The notes under the pieces: model-generated
Database searches by the model: none
What the model was told of the DNA's origin: nothing
Seen by the model: the letters and a program-made list of their open reading frames with translations, nothing else
Translations under genes and position numbers: made by a program
Assembly (NCBI GenBank): GCA_964415175.1
Contig: CAYPYG010000001.1
Location: 1-64,000, forward strand
Origin: UBA2231 sp964415175
GTDB taxonomy: Bacteria; Elusimicrobiota; Elusimicrobia; Elusimicrobiales; UBA9959
Length of the DNA: 64,000 nt
Reading direction: 5' to 3'
Shown: positions 23,628-32,766 of the stretch, in pieces
Position numbering within the stretch: the first letter of the stretch is position 1
Layout of the letters: the number at the start of each line of letters is the position of its first letter

Positions 23628-24617
23628 ATGAACTGGCGCGGAAGCAGGGTACTCATAACCGGCGGGAGCGGCTTCATAGGGAGCCACCTCACGGAAAGGC
23701 TGGTCAGGCTGGGGGCCAGGGTGACCGCCCTGCTGGAATACACCCCCTACAACGACCTCGGCGCGCTCAAGCACGCGCCGCGGCAGCTGCTCTCGCAGAT
23801 CGAGTTCGTGCCGGGCGACCTGCGCGACCCGGAGATGGTGAAGAAACTGCTCAGGAAGAAGGACGTGGTCTTCCACCTCGGGGCACTGGTGGGGATCCCG
23901 TACTCCTACGTGAACCCGCGCGAAGTGTTCGAGGTCAACGCCCTGGGTACGCTCAACGTGCTGCTGGCCGCGCGCGACGCCGGCGCCAGCAAGGTCGTCA
24001 CCACCTCCACCTCCGAGGTCTACGGCACCGCCCTCTACACCCCGATAGACGAGAAGCACCCGCTGCAGGCCCAGTCCCCCTACTCCGCCAGCAAGATAGC
24101 GGCCGACAAGATAGCGGAGTCCTTCAACCGCACCTACGGGCTGCCGGTGGCGGTCATACGGCCCTTCAACACCTACGGTCCCCGCCAGTCGGACAGGGCG
24201 ATAATCCCGACCATCATCGCCCAGGCCCTTACGAAGCGGACGGTCAAGCTGGGCGCCCTCGCCCCGCGCAGGGACCTCAACTACGTGGCGGACACGGTGG
24301 ACGGCTTCGTAAAGACCGCCGAATCGCCGCGCGCGGTGGGCAGGGTGATAAACATAGGCACCGGGCGCGATATCTCCGTCGGGGAGCTGGCGGCCGAGAT
24401 ACTGCGGCTGATGGGCCGCAAGGTCAGGATAGAGACGACGAGCGCGCGGAAGCGCCCGAAGGCCAGCGAGGTGATGCAGCTGCTCTGCGACAACTCCCTG
24501 GCGGCCGGCCTGATAGGCTGGAAGCCGCGCACCACGCTCGAAAGCGGCCTGAAGCAGACCATCGACTGGATAAAGTCGCACTCGGAAGGCTACAGCCCGG
24601 ACAAGTACAATATCTGA
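23628..24617 (+). CDS. NAD-dependent sugar dehydratase/epimerase, LegB-like
   Basis: This 329-residue extended short-chain dehydrogenase has the Rossmann motif TGGSGFIGSHL (11-21), TSTSEVYG, the catalytic YSASK and RPFNTYGPRQS. The middle (INIGTGRDISVGELA) and the following RPKASEVMQLLCDNS closely resemble LegB-type NDP-GlcNAc 4,6-dehydratases rather than GalE or RmlB. It would produce a 4-keto-6-deoxy sugar for the aminotransferase just upstream. No legI or legF counterpart is seen in the window, so the end product is probably not legionaminic acid itself. Confidence 0.82.
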   Translation: MNWRGSRVLITGGSGFIGSHLTERLVRLGARVTALLEYTPYNDLGALKHAPRQLLSQIEFVPGDLRDPEMVKKLLRKKDVVFHLGALVGIPYSYVNPREVFEVNALGTLNVLLAARDAGASKVVTTSTSEVYGTALYTPIDEKHPLQAQSPYSASKIAADKIAESFNRTYGLPVAVIRPFNTYGPRQSDRAIIPTIIAQALTKRTVKLGALAPRRDLNYVADTVDGFVKTAESPRAVGRVINIGTGRDISVGELAAEILRLMGRKVRIETTSARKRPKASEVMQLLCDNSLAAGLIGWKPRTTLESGLKQTIDWIKSHSEGYSPDKYNI

Positions 24618-24639
24618 AGCGGGGGAAAGGGGAACTCGG

Positions 24640-25338
24640 ATGAAAGCGGTCATAATAGCCGGCGGCTGCGGTACCAGGCTCCGCCCTTTCACTTTCTCCA
24701 TACCCAAGCCGCTCCTGCCGGTGGACGAGAAGCCGATACTGGAGCACATGGTCCTCCGCCTCAGGGCGCTGGGAATAAAGGACATAATCCTCACCCTCGG
24801 TTACGGCGCGGAACTGATAGAGGCCTATTTCGGCGGCGGCAGGAAGTTCGGCGTCAGCATCGGCTACACGAGGGAGCGCCGCCCTCTCGGCACCGCCGGT
24901 CCGCTGAAGCTCATAAAAGGCCTGCGCGAGCCCTTCCTGGTGATGAACGGCGACATCCTCACCCGGCTGGATTTCAGGAAATTCATGACCGCCCACCGGC
25001 GCTCGGGCGCGGACCTGACCATCGCGGCGCGCAAATACTCCGACCGCCTCCCTTTCGGCACGGTCTCGGTCTCCGGCGGCAGGGTCACCGGCATAACCGA
25101 AAAACCCGTGACGGAACATCTCGTCTCGGCCGGCATCTACGCCGTCTCGCCCTGCGCCCTGCGCAGGATCCCCCGCGAGGGGGCCTTCACCATGCCGGAA
25201 CTGGTGAACTCGCTGCTGGCCGCCGGCAGGCACGTCGGCATGTACGAATTCTCCGATTACTGGCTGGGGATAGAGAAGGCGTCCCAGCTGGAGGAAGCGG
25301 CGCAGGAGGCGCGCCTCCTGCGCACCCGACCCGGATGA
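24640..25338 (+). CDS. Sugar-1-phosphate nucleotidyltransferase, short form
   Basis: A 232-residue enzyme with the activation motif AGGCGTRLRPFTFSIPKPLL (7-26), ERRPLGTAGPLKLI, VMNGDILTR for metal binding and TEKPVTEHLVSAGIYAVS. Unlike the protein at 8614-9600, it stops after the catalytic domain and has no beta-helix. It most resembles mannose-1-phosphate guanylyltransferase-like or PtmE-type enzymes. Together with the DegT aminotransferase and the LegB-like dehydratase it forms an NDP-aminosugar cassette. Its stop overlaps the next start (ATGA). Confidence 0.85.
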   Translation: MKAVIIAGGCGTRLRPFTFSIPKPLLPVDEKPILEHMVLRLRALGIKDIILTLGYGAELIEAYFGGGRKFGVSIGYTRERRPLGTAGPLKLIKGLREPFLVMNGDILTRLDFRKFMTAHRRSGADLTIAARKYSDRLPFGTVSVSGGRVTGITEKPVTEHLVSAGIYAVSPCALRRIPREGAFTMPELVNSLLAAGRHVGMYEFSDYWLGIEKASQLEEAAQEARLLRTRPG

Positions 25339-26042
25339 AGCTTTCCGTCATAATCCCCTCCTACAACGAGGCCGCGACCGTGCGCGAGATCATCGCTCGC
25401 GTCCGCCGCGTGCCCGTGGACATGGAGAAGGAGATCATAGTGGTCGACGGCGCCTCTTCCGACGGCACCAGGGAGGCGCTGCGCGCAGAGGAGGCCGTCC
25501 CCGGCACGCGCGTCATATACGAGGAGCGCCGGGAAGGAAAGGGGGCCGCCGTGCGCAAGGGCCTCGAGGCCGCCACGGGCGAAATCGCCCTCATACAGGA
25601 CGCGGACCTGGAGGTCAGTCCCGAGGAATATCCCGCCCTGCTGCGTCCCATCCTGGACGGCGAGAGCGACGTGGTCTTCGGCTCCCGCTTCCTGGGCGGG
25701 GCCAGGTTCAGGACCGCCAGCCTGATAGCCAACCGGGTGATCATCGCCCTGACCAACCTCCTTTACGGCGCCGGCATGACCGACGTGCTCACCTGCTACA
25801 AAGTCTTCAGGCTCAGAACGCTGGAGGGGATGAGGTTCACCTGCAACGGCTTCGATTTCGATACCGAGCTGGCCGTCAGTCTCATCAGGCGCGGGGTCAG
25901 GATAAAGGAGATCCCGATAAGCTACACCCCCCGCACCTACGGCGAGGGCAAGAAGATCAACTGGAAGGACGGCTTCATGGCGGTCTGGAACGTTATCAGG
26001 CTCCGGTTCTCGCGGCGAGCGGGGAAGGCGGGACTTCCATGA
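25335..26042 (+). CDS. Family 2 glycosyltransferase, DPM1-like
   Basis: The 235-residue GT-A protein has LSVIIPSYNEAATVREIIAR, VVDGASSDGTREAL and QDADLEVSPEEY. A C-terminal KEIPISYTPRTYGEGKKINW is characteristic of dolichyl-phosphate-mannose synthase-like transferases. It has no membrane domain. The protein is a close relative of the enzyme at 21655-22380, so the locus may make two different polyprenyl-phosphate sugars. It is flanked by 4-base overlaps on both sides and is clearly part of the operon. Confidence 0.87.
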   Translation: MKLSVIIPSYNEAATVREIIARVRRVPVDMEKEIIVVDGASSDGTREALRAEEAVPGTRVIYEERREGKGAAVRKGLEAATGEIALIQDADLEVSPEEYPALLRPILDGESDVVFGSRFLGGARFRTASLIANRVIIALTNLLYGAGMTDVLTCYKVFRLRTLEGMRFTCNGFDFDTELAVSLIRRGVRIKEIPISYTPRTYGEGKKINWKDGFMAVWNVIRLRFSRRAGKAGLP

Positions 26043-27151
26043 CGAAGAACGCCCCTCCCCCCCCACTCACGCGGCGAATAGATCTGAACGTGGGCTATTC
26101 CTGCAACATCAAGTGCAGTTTCTGCTATTATCTCACCGACGTCAAGGCCCGCGACCGCGACAAGGACCTGACCACGGAGCAGTGCAGGACCCTCATCAGG
26201 CGCCATTACGCGGAGGGACTTCGCGTGCTGGAGTTCACCGGCGGAGAGCCCACCATACGCCGCGACCTTTTCGACCTGGTCCGCTTCGCGAAAGAGACGG
26301 GGTTCCCCAGGGTCTCGGTCATCACCAACGGCCTGAGGCTCTCCGACAAGGAATACGCCCGCGGCCTGGCGGCGGCCGGAGTGGAGGACTTTCTTTTCTC
26401 GGTGCACGGCTCCACCGCCGCCCTCCACGATTCCGTGACCAACGTCCCCGGCAGCTTCGACCGGCTCATGAAGGCCGTACGCAACGCTCAGTCCCTTGGC
26501 GCCAAGGTCCGCTGCAACTCGGTCGTCACGGGAGTCAACCTGTCGGATGTGTACGGCAGAGCGCGGCTCTTCCGGGACCTGGGCATCAAGACCGTCAATT
26601 TCATCCTCTTCAACCCCATCCAGCAGCAGACCGAGGGCGCCGACGAAAGCAACTTCCTGCGCTACTCGGACGCGGCAGCGGAACTGAAGCGGGCCATGAC
26701 GGACTTCGGGCCGGACTTCGACAAGTTCACGGTCAGGTACCTGCCGTTCTGCCTGATGCCGGGTCTCGAAAGGCACGTGCAGAACGTGCCCCAGGTCCAT
26801 TACGACCACGACGAATGGGACTACTATCACCGGTCCCGAGTGCGCGAACCTCTCTGGAAATGGCTGGGCGGCCTGCTGGCCGGCGCCGCCGTACTGCCTG
26901 GCAAGCGGTTCTGGCTGTCCTGCGGCTGGGACCATTTCTGGCACGCCGCCATACTGCAGGCCCACTCACTGCTCCACAAACGCATGTTCCCCAAGTGCCG
27001 GCGCTGCTCTTTCGCCCGCATCTGCGGCGGGGTCTGGAACGAATACGCCCTCCGCTTCGGGGACTCCGAACTGATCTCCGTCCCCGGCCCGGTCCTGGCG
27101 GAGCCCTGGCATTTCATGGACGAGTCCCAGCGCGCGGAGACCCGGCGGTGA
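26039..27151 (+). CDS. Radical SAM protein with SPASM-like C-terminal cysteines
   Basis: A 370-residue radical SAM enzyme. The cluster motif is SCNIKCSFCYY with C22, C26 and C29, followed by LEFTGGEPTIRRD, the SAM-binding GGEP motif. The C-terminal third carries LSCGWDHFW and KCRRCSFARICGG, a cysteine set resembling SPASM/twitch auxiliary cluster sites. Members of this broad group modify peptides, sugars or lipids. Here it sits between two family 2 glycosyltransferases with 4-base overlaps on both sides, so a surface-glycan or lipid-carrier substrate is more plausible than a peptide. The reaction is unknown. Confidence 0.8.
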   Translation: MTKNAPPPPLTRRIDLNVGYSCNIKCSFCYYLTDVKARDRDKDLTTEQCRTLIRRHYAEGLRVLEFTGGEPTIRRDLFDLVRFAKETGFPRVSVITNGLRLSDKEYARGLAAAGVEDFLFSVHGSTAALHDSVTNVPGSFDRLMKAVRNAQSLGAKVRCNSVVTGVNLSDVYGRARLFRDLGIKTVNFILFNPIQQQTEGADESNFLRYSDAAAELKRAMTDFGPDFDKFTVRYLPFCLMPGLERHVQNVPQVHYDHDEWDYYHRSRVREPLWKWLGGLLAGAAVLPGKRFWLSCGWDHFWHAAILQAHSLLHKRMFPKCRRCSFARICGGVWNEYALRFGDSELISVPGPVLAEPWHFMDESQRAETRR

Positions 27152-28107
27152 CCGGCGTCTCGATAGTCATACCGGCCTACAACGCCGAGAGGACCCTCGC
27201 CCGCACGCTCGAAGCCTGCCGCGCGCAGTCCCTGCCCTGCGAGGTGGTCGTCGCCGACGACGGTTCGACCGACTCCACACCGGCCATAGCGGACCGTTTC
27301 GGGGTGAAGTACCTGCGCCAGGAGAACCGCGGCGCGGCCGCGGCCCGCAACCTCGGCTGGCGCGCCGCTTCCGGCCGCTACGTGCTTTTCACGGATTCGG
27401 ACTGCGTGCCCGACAGGGACTGGGCCCTGACCCTGGTAAGGCTGCTCGACGAGGGCGCCGGGGCCGCCGGCGGCACCTACACGCTGGCCAATCCGGAGAG
27501 CCTGACGGCGTCCTGCATCCATTACGAGATCCAGTACCGCCATGCCCGGCTGCCGCGCGAGGTCCGCTACCTCGGCTCCTTCAGCCTGGGCGCGCCCCGC
27601 GAGGTACTCGAAGCCCTGGGGGGTTTCGACGAGTCGTTCCGGATAGCCTGCGGGGAGGACTCCGACCTCACCTACCGCATAGCCGCCTCGGGCCGGCGCC
27701 TGCTCTTCACGCGCGAGGCCCGCACTGGCCATTTCTTCCCGGAGAGCGCCCTCGGTTTCCTGCGCCAGCAGTTCTGGCGCGGCTACTGGATAATGAAGCT
27801 GGTCGCCAAACACCCCGGGCGCATCGGCAACGACGACTACAGCGGGAAGCGCGACGCCGTGCAGCCGCCGCTCTTCGCGCTCTCGGCCGTCTCGCTCCCT
27901 TTCTGCGCCGCCTTCGGCTGGATGCCGCACTGGCTCGCGCTGAACCTGGCCGCCTTCCTGCTCAACCTGCCGCCGGCCCTTTTCGCCGTGCGGGCTTCCG
28001 GTCAGGCCCGGCTGCTCTGGATGCTCCCCCTGCTCTATCTGCGGGGCTTCTGCTGGGCCGCCGGCTGCGCGGCCGGAACCGTGAAGTTCATCCTTCTGAA
28101 AAAATGA
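27148..28107 (+). CDS. Family 2 glycosyltransferase with C-terminal membrane segments
   Basis: This 319-residue product starts VTGVSIVIPAYNAERTLART and shows VADDGSTDSTP, a TDSDCVPD metal motif near residue 88, and GGFDESFRIACGEDSDLTYR, the catalytic ED-rich region. About three hydrophobic segments occupy residues 238-315. That pattern is seen in lipid-linked oligosaccharide or exopolysaccharide glycosyltransferases anchored at the inner membrane. The GTG start is fixed by the GTGA overlap with the radical SAM gene. The longer opening upstream is antiphase to it. Confidence 0.85.
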   Translation: MTGVSIVIPAYNAERTLARTLEACRAQSLPCEVVVADDGSTDSTPAIADRFGVKYLRQENRGAAAARNLGWRAASGRYVLFTDSDCVPDRDWALTLVRLLDEGAGAAGGTYTLANPESLTASCIHYEIQYRHARLPREVRYLGSFSLGAPREVLEALGGFDESFRIACGEDSDLTYRIAASGRRLLFTREARTGHFFPESALGFLRQQFWRGYWIMKLVAKHPGRIGNDDYSGKRDAVQPPLFALSAVSLPFCAAFGWMPHWLALNLAAFLLNLPPALFAVRASGQARLLWMLPLLYLRGFCWAAGCAAGTVKFILLKK

Positions 28108-29750
28108 AGAACGACCCGCCCCTCAGTTCCTCCTCCGCCGCCCCGGCCGGCGCCTCCGCCCGCGGCCTCGTCTGGCTCGCCGTCGTCCTCCTGGCCGCGG
28201 CGGCGCTGCGCTTCCCGGCCGTCTTCTGGAAGCTGCCCGGCGGGACCACGCAGCTCAACACTTATAACAGCGACGAGTACACCATCCTGGTCTCGATACA
28301 GGCGATGGACCCGGCCAGGCTCGATTTCAACCCCGTCAGCGAGAAGGACCCGCTGGCCCTGTCCGGCGGCACCTTCCACACCTATCTCTACGCCGCGGCG
28401 CTCAAGGCACTCTCGCTCACGGGCTGGCTGGAACTCACCACCGACAAGGAGTTCTACTATTCCCACCCGGAGGAATGGGCCCGTTTCTACATAGCCGGGC
28501 GGACCCTCTCCGCCGTTTTCGGCCTCCTGACCATCTGGCTGGTCTACCTGCTGGGCCGCCGGACCTACGGCGGGACCGCCGGGATCTTCGCCGCGCTGCT
28601 GCTGGCGGTGACGCCCTCCCATATCGTCTACTCGGCCTACATGGTCAAGAACGTCCCGGAGACCTTCTGGGCGGCCCTCTCGCTGTATTTCCTGTGGAAG
28701 GCGGCCGAGTCCGGCGGCGGCCGGGACTTCTTCCTGGGCGGGGCCTGCGCGGGACTGGCCACGGCCACGCGCTTCTCGTCGGCACCGCTGCTGGCGATGA
28801 TACCGGCGGCCCTGCTGCTGAGGCCGGCCGGCGAGAGGTCCCCGGGCAAGGCCCTGGGGGCGGCCGGGGCCGCGCTGCTCTTCTTCCTGGTCACTTCCCC
28901 CTACACCATCCTCGACTATCCGAGCTTCATGAAGGGGATCGAACTGATAAAGACCGCGGCCTCCGGGGCCCGCCACGCGGACGGCCCCCTGCAGAAGTTG
29001 TTCGCCGTCTCGCTCAACGCCGCCGAAGGGTTCGGGGTCCCGGTACTGCTGGCCGTCCTCTCCGGCGCGGGCCTCGCGGCGAAGGCGCGCACGCGCGCCG
29101 ACAGGTTCGTCCTGGCCTGGGTGCTGCTGATGTCGCTCATCTTCTTCAAAGCGGGAAGGGAGTCCACGGCCGGGCGCATTCTCCCGCTCATGCCGCTGGC
29201 CGCGCTGCTGGGGGGCCGGTCCCTGGCGGCCGCGCTGCGCCGGCGGCCCGCCGCGGCCTGGCTGGCCCTGGCCCTGGTCCTGGCCCACGCCGCCGTCTTC
29301 AACGCGGAGCACCTGCGGCTGCGCGGGGCCCCGGAGATACGCGACCTTGCCTCCGGGTGGCTGGCGGAGAACCTCCCGCCGGGAAGCTCCATCGGCCTGG
29401 CGCGCGAACCCTCCTGGTTCAGCCCGGGCTTGGTCGAGCGGCATTACCGTCATCCGGACCACGGGCTGCTCAACGGCGCCGCCCTCGTTTCCGTCTCTTC
29501 CAGCGACTGGGGTTCGAACGGGGACATAGACCTCCTGAAAGAGAAAAGACCCGACTTCGTCCTCCTCTCGGACCTGGAGGCGGAGTTCATAGGACGGCCC
29601 GCCGCTTTCCGGGAGATACTGGACGCCGGCTACTCGGAGGCGGCCTCTTTCTCCAGCTCCTTCTCCCGCGCGGCGGCCTGGCCGCTGCCCGGGAAACCGA
29701 CCCCCATACTCTTTACCCCCGGCGAGATCAGGATCTTCCGCAGGGTCTGA
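28104..29750 (+). CDS. GT39/ArnT-like membrane glycosyltransferase
   Basis: A 548-residue GT-C protein with about ten membrane helices and a C-terminal soluble part. The first periplasmic loop has the acidic pair expected at the active site (YNSDEYTILVS, residues 53-63). PSHIVYSAYMVKNVPETFW near residue 175 is a typical mid-helix motif. GT39-like enzymes take a sugar from a polyprenyl-phosphate donor at the periplasmic face and move it to protein, lipid A or a glycan. The DPM1-like enzymes at 25335 and 21655 could supply the donor. It ends the first half of the gene run; a 121-base gap with a promoter-like box follows. Confidence 0.8.
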   Translation: MKNDPPLSSSSAAPAGASARGLVWLAVVLLAAAALRFPAVFWKLPGGTTQLNTYNSDEYTILVSIQAMDPARLDFNPVSEKDPLALSGGTFHTYLYAAALKALSLTGWLELTTDKEFYYSHPEEWARFYIAGRTLSAVFGLLTIWLVYLLGRRTYGGTAGIFAALLLAVTPSHIVYSAYMVKNVPETFWAALSLYFLWKAAESGGGRDFFLGGACAGLATATRFSSAPLLAMIPAALLLRPAGERSPGKALGAAGAALLFFLVTSPYTILDYPSFMKGIELIKTAASGARHADGPLQKLFAVSLNAAEGFGVPVLLAVLSGAGLAAKARTRADRFVLAWVLLMSLIFFKAGRESTAGRILPLMPLAALLGGRSLAAALRRRPAAAWLALALVLAHAAVFNAEHLRLRGAPEIRDLASGWLAENLPPGSSIGLAREPSWFSPGLVERHYRHPDHGLLNGAALVSVSSSDWGSNGDIDLLKEKRPDFVLLSDLEAEFIGRPAAFREILDAGYSEAASFSSSFSRAAAWPLPGKPTPILFTPGEIRIFRRV

Positions 29751-29787
29751 CGGCCCGCGGCGCCGGCCTCCCCCCTCCATCCCTATT

Positions 29788-29796
29788 TGATACAAT
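29788..29796 (+). promoter_or_regulatory. Extended -10 promoter upstream of the first B12-type radical SAM gene
   Basis: TGATACAAT predicts a start near 29803. The leader of about 69 bases before ATG 29872 contains an imperfect hairpin between CCGGGACG and CGTCCCCGG. This box divides the glycan region into two transcription units or adds an internal promoter. Confidence 0.5.
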
Positions 29797-29871
29797 CTGT
29801 TGTCCGGGACGCGCTTTTTCCGCCGCCGTCCCCGGATACCGCGATGTCGCCGGAACGATGACGGACTCCGA

Positions 29872-31326
29872 ATGGGCCGCAATAAAAGAATAATTTTCGT
29901 AAATCCGCCTCTTTCCATAGAGGACCGCTACGGCGTAAAGCACCAGAGCGGCGGTCAGACACCGCCCCTGGGCCTGCTGTGCCTGGCCACCATGGCGCGG
30001 GAGAAAGGTTTCGACGCTTCGATACTGGACGCGGCCGCGCTGAAACTGGGATACCGGGAGACCGTCGGCGCCATACTGGAACGGGCCCCCGGCTGCGTCG
30101 GGATAACCGCGGTCACCATCTCCATAGCTCACGCGGCCGAGCTGGCCGCCCGGCTGAAAAAGGCCGACCCCGGCCTGGTGGTCATGATAGGGGGTCCCCA
30201 TCTCACGGCCCTGCCCGCTGAGACCATGGAACGATACCCGCAGTTCGACCTCGGGGTCGTCGGCGAGGCGGACCATACCATCGTGGAACTGCTGGAGGCG
30301 CTGGAGTCCGGCCGGGACTTCTCGCAGGTGAAGGGCCTCATCCTGCGCACGCCGGCCGGTACGGTCAGGACCGCGCCGAGGGAGCGCGTCGGGAAAATGG
30401 ACGAGCTGCCCATGCCGGCCTGGGAACTGCTGCCGGACCTGACGCGGTATTACTGCCCGCCCGTGCATACGCTCAAGCGGATACCCGCCGCCCTGCTGGT
30501 GGCCTCGCGGGGCTGCCCGGGCAAATGCACCTTCTGCGACCGCAGCGTGTTCGGGAACGTCCTGCGGGCCTACAGCGCGCGCTACACTTTCGAGATGATA
30601 AAGGAGCTCTACCACAGGCACGGCGTGCGCGAGATACAGCTCCGCGACGACAATTTCACCGCCTACCGCGGCCGCACGCTGGAGCTCTGCGCGCTGCTCA
30701 GGGAGGCCCGGCTGGACCTGGTCTGGACCTGCGCGGGCAGGGTGGACATGGTTAACCCGGAGCTGCTCCGGGCCATGAAGGAGGCCGGCTGCTGGCAGAT
30801 CTGGTACGGCGTGGAGAGCGGCTCCGACGAGATCCTCGCGCGCATAATGAAGAACACCACCACGCGCCAGGTCCGCGACGCCGTGCGCATGACCCGCGAA
30901 GCCGGCATAAGCCCCTGCGGCTTCTTCATGCTGGGCCATCCCGGCGAAACGCCGGCCACGCTGGAAAGCACCATCCGCTTTTCCAGGGAACTGCCCCTGG
31001 ACGAGGCCCATTTCTCGTTCACGACCCCCTTTCCCGGCTCCTGGCTCTACGATCACGCGGAGGAATACGGGACCTTCGACAGGGACTGGAGCCGGCTCAA
31101 CGGCTGGCTGCCCGTTTTCGTGCCGCGCGGGCTGACGGCCGCCGCGCTCGAGGCCGCTTCCAAGCGGGCCTTCCGCGGCTTCTACTTCCGGCCGAGGATA
31201 ATCCTGTCCTACCTCCTCAGGATACGCAGCCTCAGGCACGCCGCCATCTATTCCAGGGGATTCATGGCGCTGCTGGAGTGGCTGTTCAAGAGCAGGCGCC
31301 CGGGCAAAGGCGGGGCGCGGGACTGA
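29872..31326 (+). CDS. B12-binding-domain radical SAM protein, copy 1
   Basis: The 484-residue protein has an N-terminal Rossmann-like cobalamin-binding domain (RIIFVNPPL, PPLGLLCLATMAREKG, MIGGPHLTALP, VVGEADHTIVEL). It is followed by a radical SAM barrel with C215, C219 and C222 in RGCPGKCTFCDR. There is no DxHxxG, so any cobalamin would bind base-off as in BchE-type enzymes. Members catalyse methylations, ring closures or other radical steps on lipids and sugars. GVESGSDEIL and PFPGSWLYDHA continue the family pattern. ATG 29872 is preferred over TTG 29800, which would add a non-conserved Arg-rich extension. Confidence 0.88.
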   Translation: MGRNKRIIFVNPPLSIEDRYGVKHQSGGQTPPLGLLCLATMAREKGFDASILDAAALKLGYRETVGAILERAPGCVGITAVTISIAHAAELAARLKKADPGLVVMIGGPHLTALPAETMERYPQFDLGVVGEADHTIVELLEALESGRDFSQVKGLILRTPAGTVRTAPRERVGKMDELPMPAWELLPDLTRYYCPPVHTLKRIPAALLVASRGCPGKCTFCDRSVFGNVLRAYSARYTFEMIKELYHRHGVREIQLRDDNFTAYRGRTLELCALLREARLDLVWTCAGRVDMVNPELLRAMKEAGCWQIWYGVESGSDEILARIMKNTTTRQVRDAVRMTREAGISPCGFFMLGHPGETPATLESTIRFSRELPLDEAHFSFTTPFPGSWLYDHAEEYGTFDRDWSRLNGWLPVFVPRGLTAAALEAASKRAFRGFYFRPRIILSYLLRIRSLRHAAIYSRGFMALLEWLFKSRRPGKGGARD

Positions 31327-32748
31327 ATGGCGAAACTCCTCTTCCTCCAGAACATCGAGTACGAGTTCCTCGGTCCGATGTACATCTCCGCGGCCGTGAA
31401 GCGCAGGCACGCCTGCGAGCTGGCGCTGGGCGGCGGGCCCGAGGATTTCTACGCCGTCATGGAGTCGTTCAGGCCGGACGTGATAGCCTTCTCCATCATG
31501 ACCGGCTCCCACCGCTGGGCCAGGGAGACGGCGAAAGCGCTGAAAGCCCGGTACCGGACGCTCTCGCTCTTCGGCGGCGCGCATCCGACCTTCTTCCCCG
31601 AGTTCGTCGAGGAGGAAGGCGTCGACGTCATCTGCAGGGGCGAGGGAGAGGACGCCGTCCTGGACCTGCTGGACGCGCTGGACGCCGGCAAGGACATCTC
31701 CGGCATCGCCAACCTCCACGTGAAGACCGGCGGCGCAGTAACGAGGAACCCGGTGCGGCCGCTGCGCGCCGACCTCGACGAGTACCCCTTCCCTGACCGC
31801 GCGCTCTACCGCGCGCTGGGGGCCGTCGCCGACCGCAGCGTCAGGAACGTCATAACCTCGCGCGGCTGCCCCTTCCACTGCACCTTCTGCTTCGAGGACA
31901 GCATAAGGCTGCTCTACAGCGGCAAGGGCCGGCACGTGCGGGTGAGGGACCAGGACAGGGTGATAGAGGAACTGCGGGGCCTCAAGGAGGCCGGCGAGGT
32001 CCGGACCGTCTATTTCTGCGACGACGTCTTCGGGCTGGACAAGCGCTGGCTTTACGGCTTCCTCGACAGGTACAAGCGCGAGATAGGCCTCGATTTCCTC
32101 TGCCTGGCGCGGGCGGACATAATAAGCGCCAATCCCGATTACGCCCGCCGTCTCAGGGACGCCGGCTGCAGGAGCGTTTTCTTCGGCATCGAGACCGGCT
32201 CGGAGACGCTGCGCAACAAGGTCCTCGGGAAAGGCGTGAAGGACGCCGACATCTACAAGGCCGCCGCGCTGCTGCACGAAGCCGGCATCACTTTCAGGAC
32301 CTACAATATCGTCGGGCTGCCGGACGAGACGCTCGAGGACGCCCTCGGGACCATCAGGATGAACGTCCGGATAAAGGCCGATTACCCCTGGTGCTCCATC
32401 TTCTCCCCCTATCCACGCACGGCCCTCACGGCCTACGCCCAGGAGCGGGGCTACCTGGAAAAGGACTTCAGCCCGGACTCCATCTCCTCCTCCTTCTTCA
32501 TAGACTCCAGGCTCAGGATGCCGGACATACGCAGGCTCGAGAACCTGCACAAGTTCTTCCAGACCGCCGTGATCTGGCCCTGGACCCTGCCGCTGGTGAA
32601 ACTCCTGATAAAACTGCCGCCCAACCCGCTGTTCAACCTATGGTTCGGCGCCGTATATTTTTATATATTCCTAAAGAGCGAAAAGCGGAGTTTTTTCAGG
32701 ACCTGCGTCTTCGCGCTCAAGAACTACGGCCACCTCCTGAAAAAATAG
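31327..32748 (+). CDS. B12-binding-domain radical SAM protein, copy 2
   Basis: A 473-residue relative of the upstream gene, starting directly after its stop codon. Residues 1-130 form the B12-type domain (FGGAHPTFFPEFVE, VICRGEGEDAVLDLL). The radical SAM cluster is RGCPFHCTFCFED with C181, C185 and C188, and GIETGSETLRNKVLGKG follows. The last 40 residues are hydrophobic and aromatic (NPLFNLWFGAVYFYIFLKS), a possible membrane-association segment, which suggests a lipid-linked substrate. The immediate stop-start junction implies translational coupling with copy 1. Confidence 0.88.
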   Translation: MAKLLFLQNIEYEFLGPMYISAAVKRRHACELALGGGPEDFYAVMESFRPDVIAFSIMTGSHRWARETAKALKARYRTLSLFGGAHPTFFPEFVEEEGVDVICRGEGEDAVLDLLDALDAGKDISGIANLHVKTGGAVTRNPVRPLRADLDEYPFPDRALYRALGAVADRSVRNVITSRGCPFHCTFCFEDSIRLLYSGKGRHVRVRDQDRVIEELRGLKEAGEVRTVYFCDDVFGLDKRWLYGFLDRYKREIGLDFLCLARADIISANPDYARRLRDAGCRSVFFGIETGSETLRNKVLGKGVKDADIYKAAALLHEAGITFRTYNIVGLPDETLEDALGTIRMNVRIKADYPWCSIFSPYPRTALTAYAQERGYLEKDFSPDSISSSFFIDSRLRMPDIRRLENLHKFFQTAVIWPWTLPLVKLLIKLPPNPLFNLWFGAVYFYIFLKSEKRSFFRTCVFALKNYGHLLKK

Positions 32749-32766
32749 GCGGCGCGGGACCCGGAA

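Noticed and set aside
29800..29871. TTG 29800 as a leaderless start for the first B12-type radical SAM gene
   Set aside because: The extension would be Arg-rich and outside the B12-domain fold. ATG 29872 begins right at the conserved RIIFVNPP strand.
29858..29893. 11-residue frame MTDSEWAAIKE overlapping the first B12-type radical SAM start
   Set aside because: No ribosome-binding site or stem-loop attenuator, and nothing indicates conservation. I treat it as chance.
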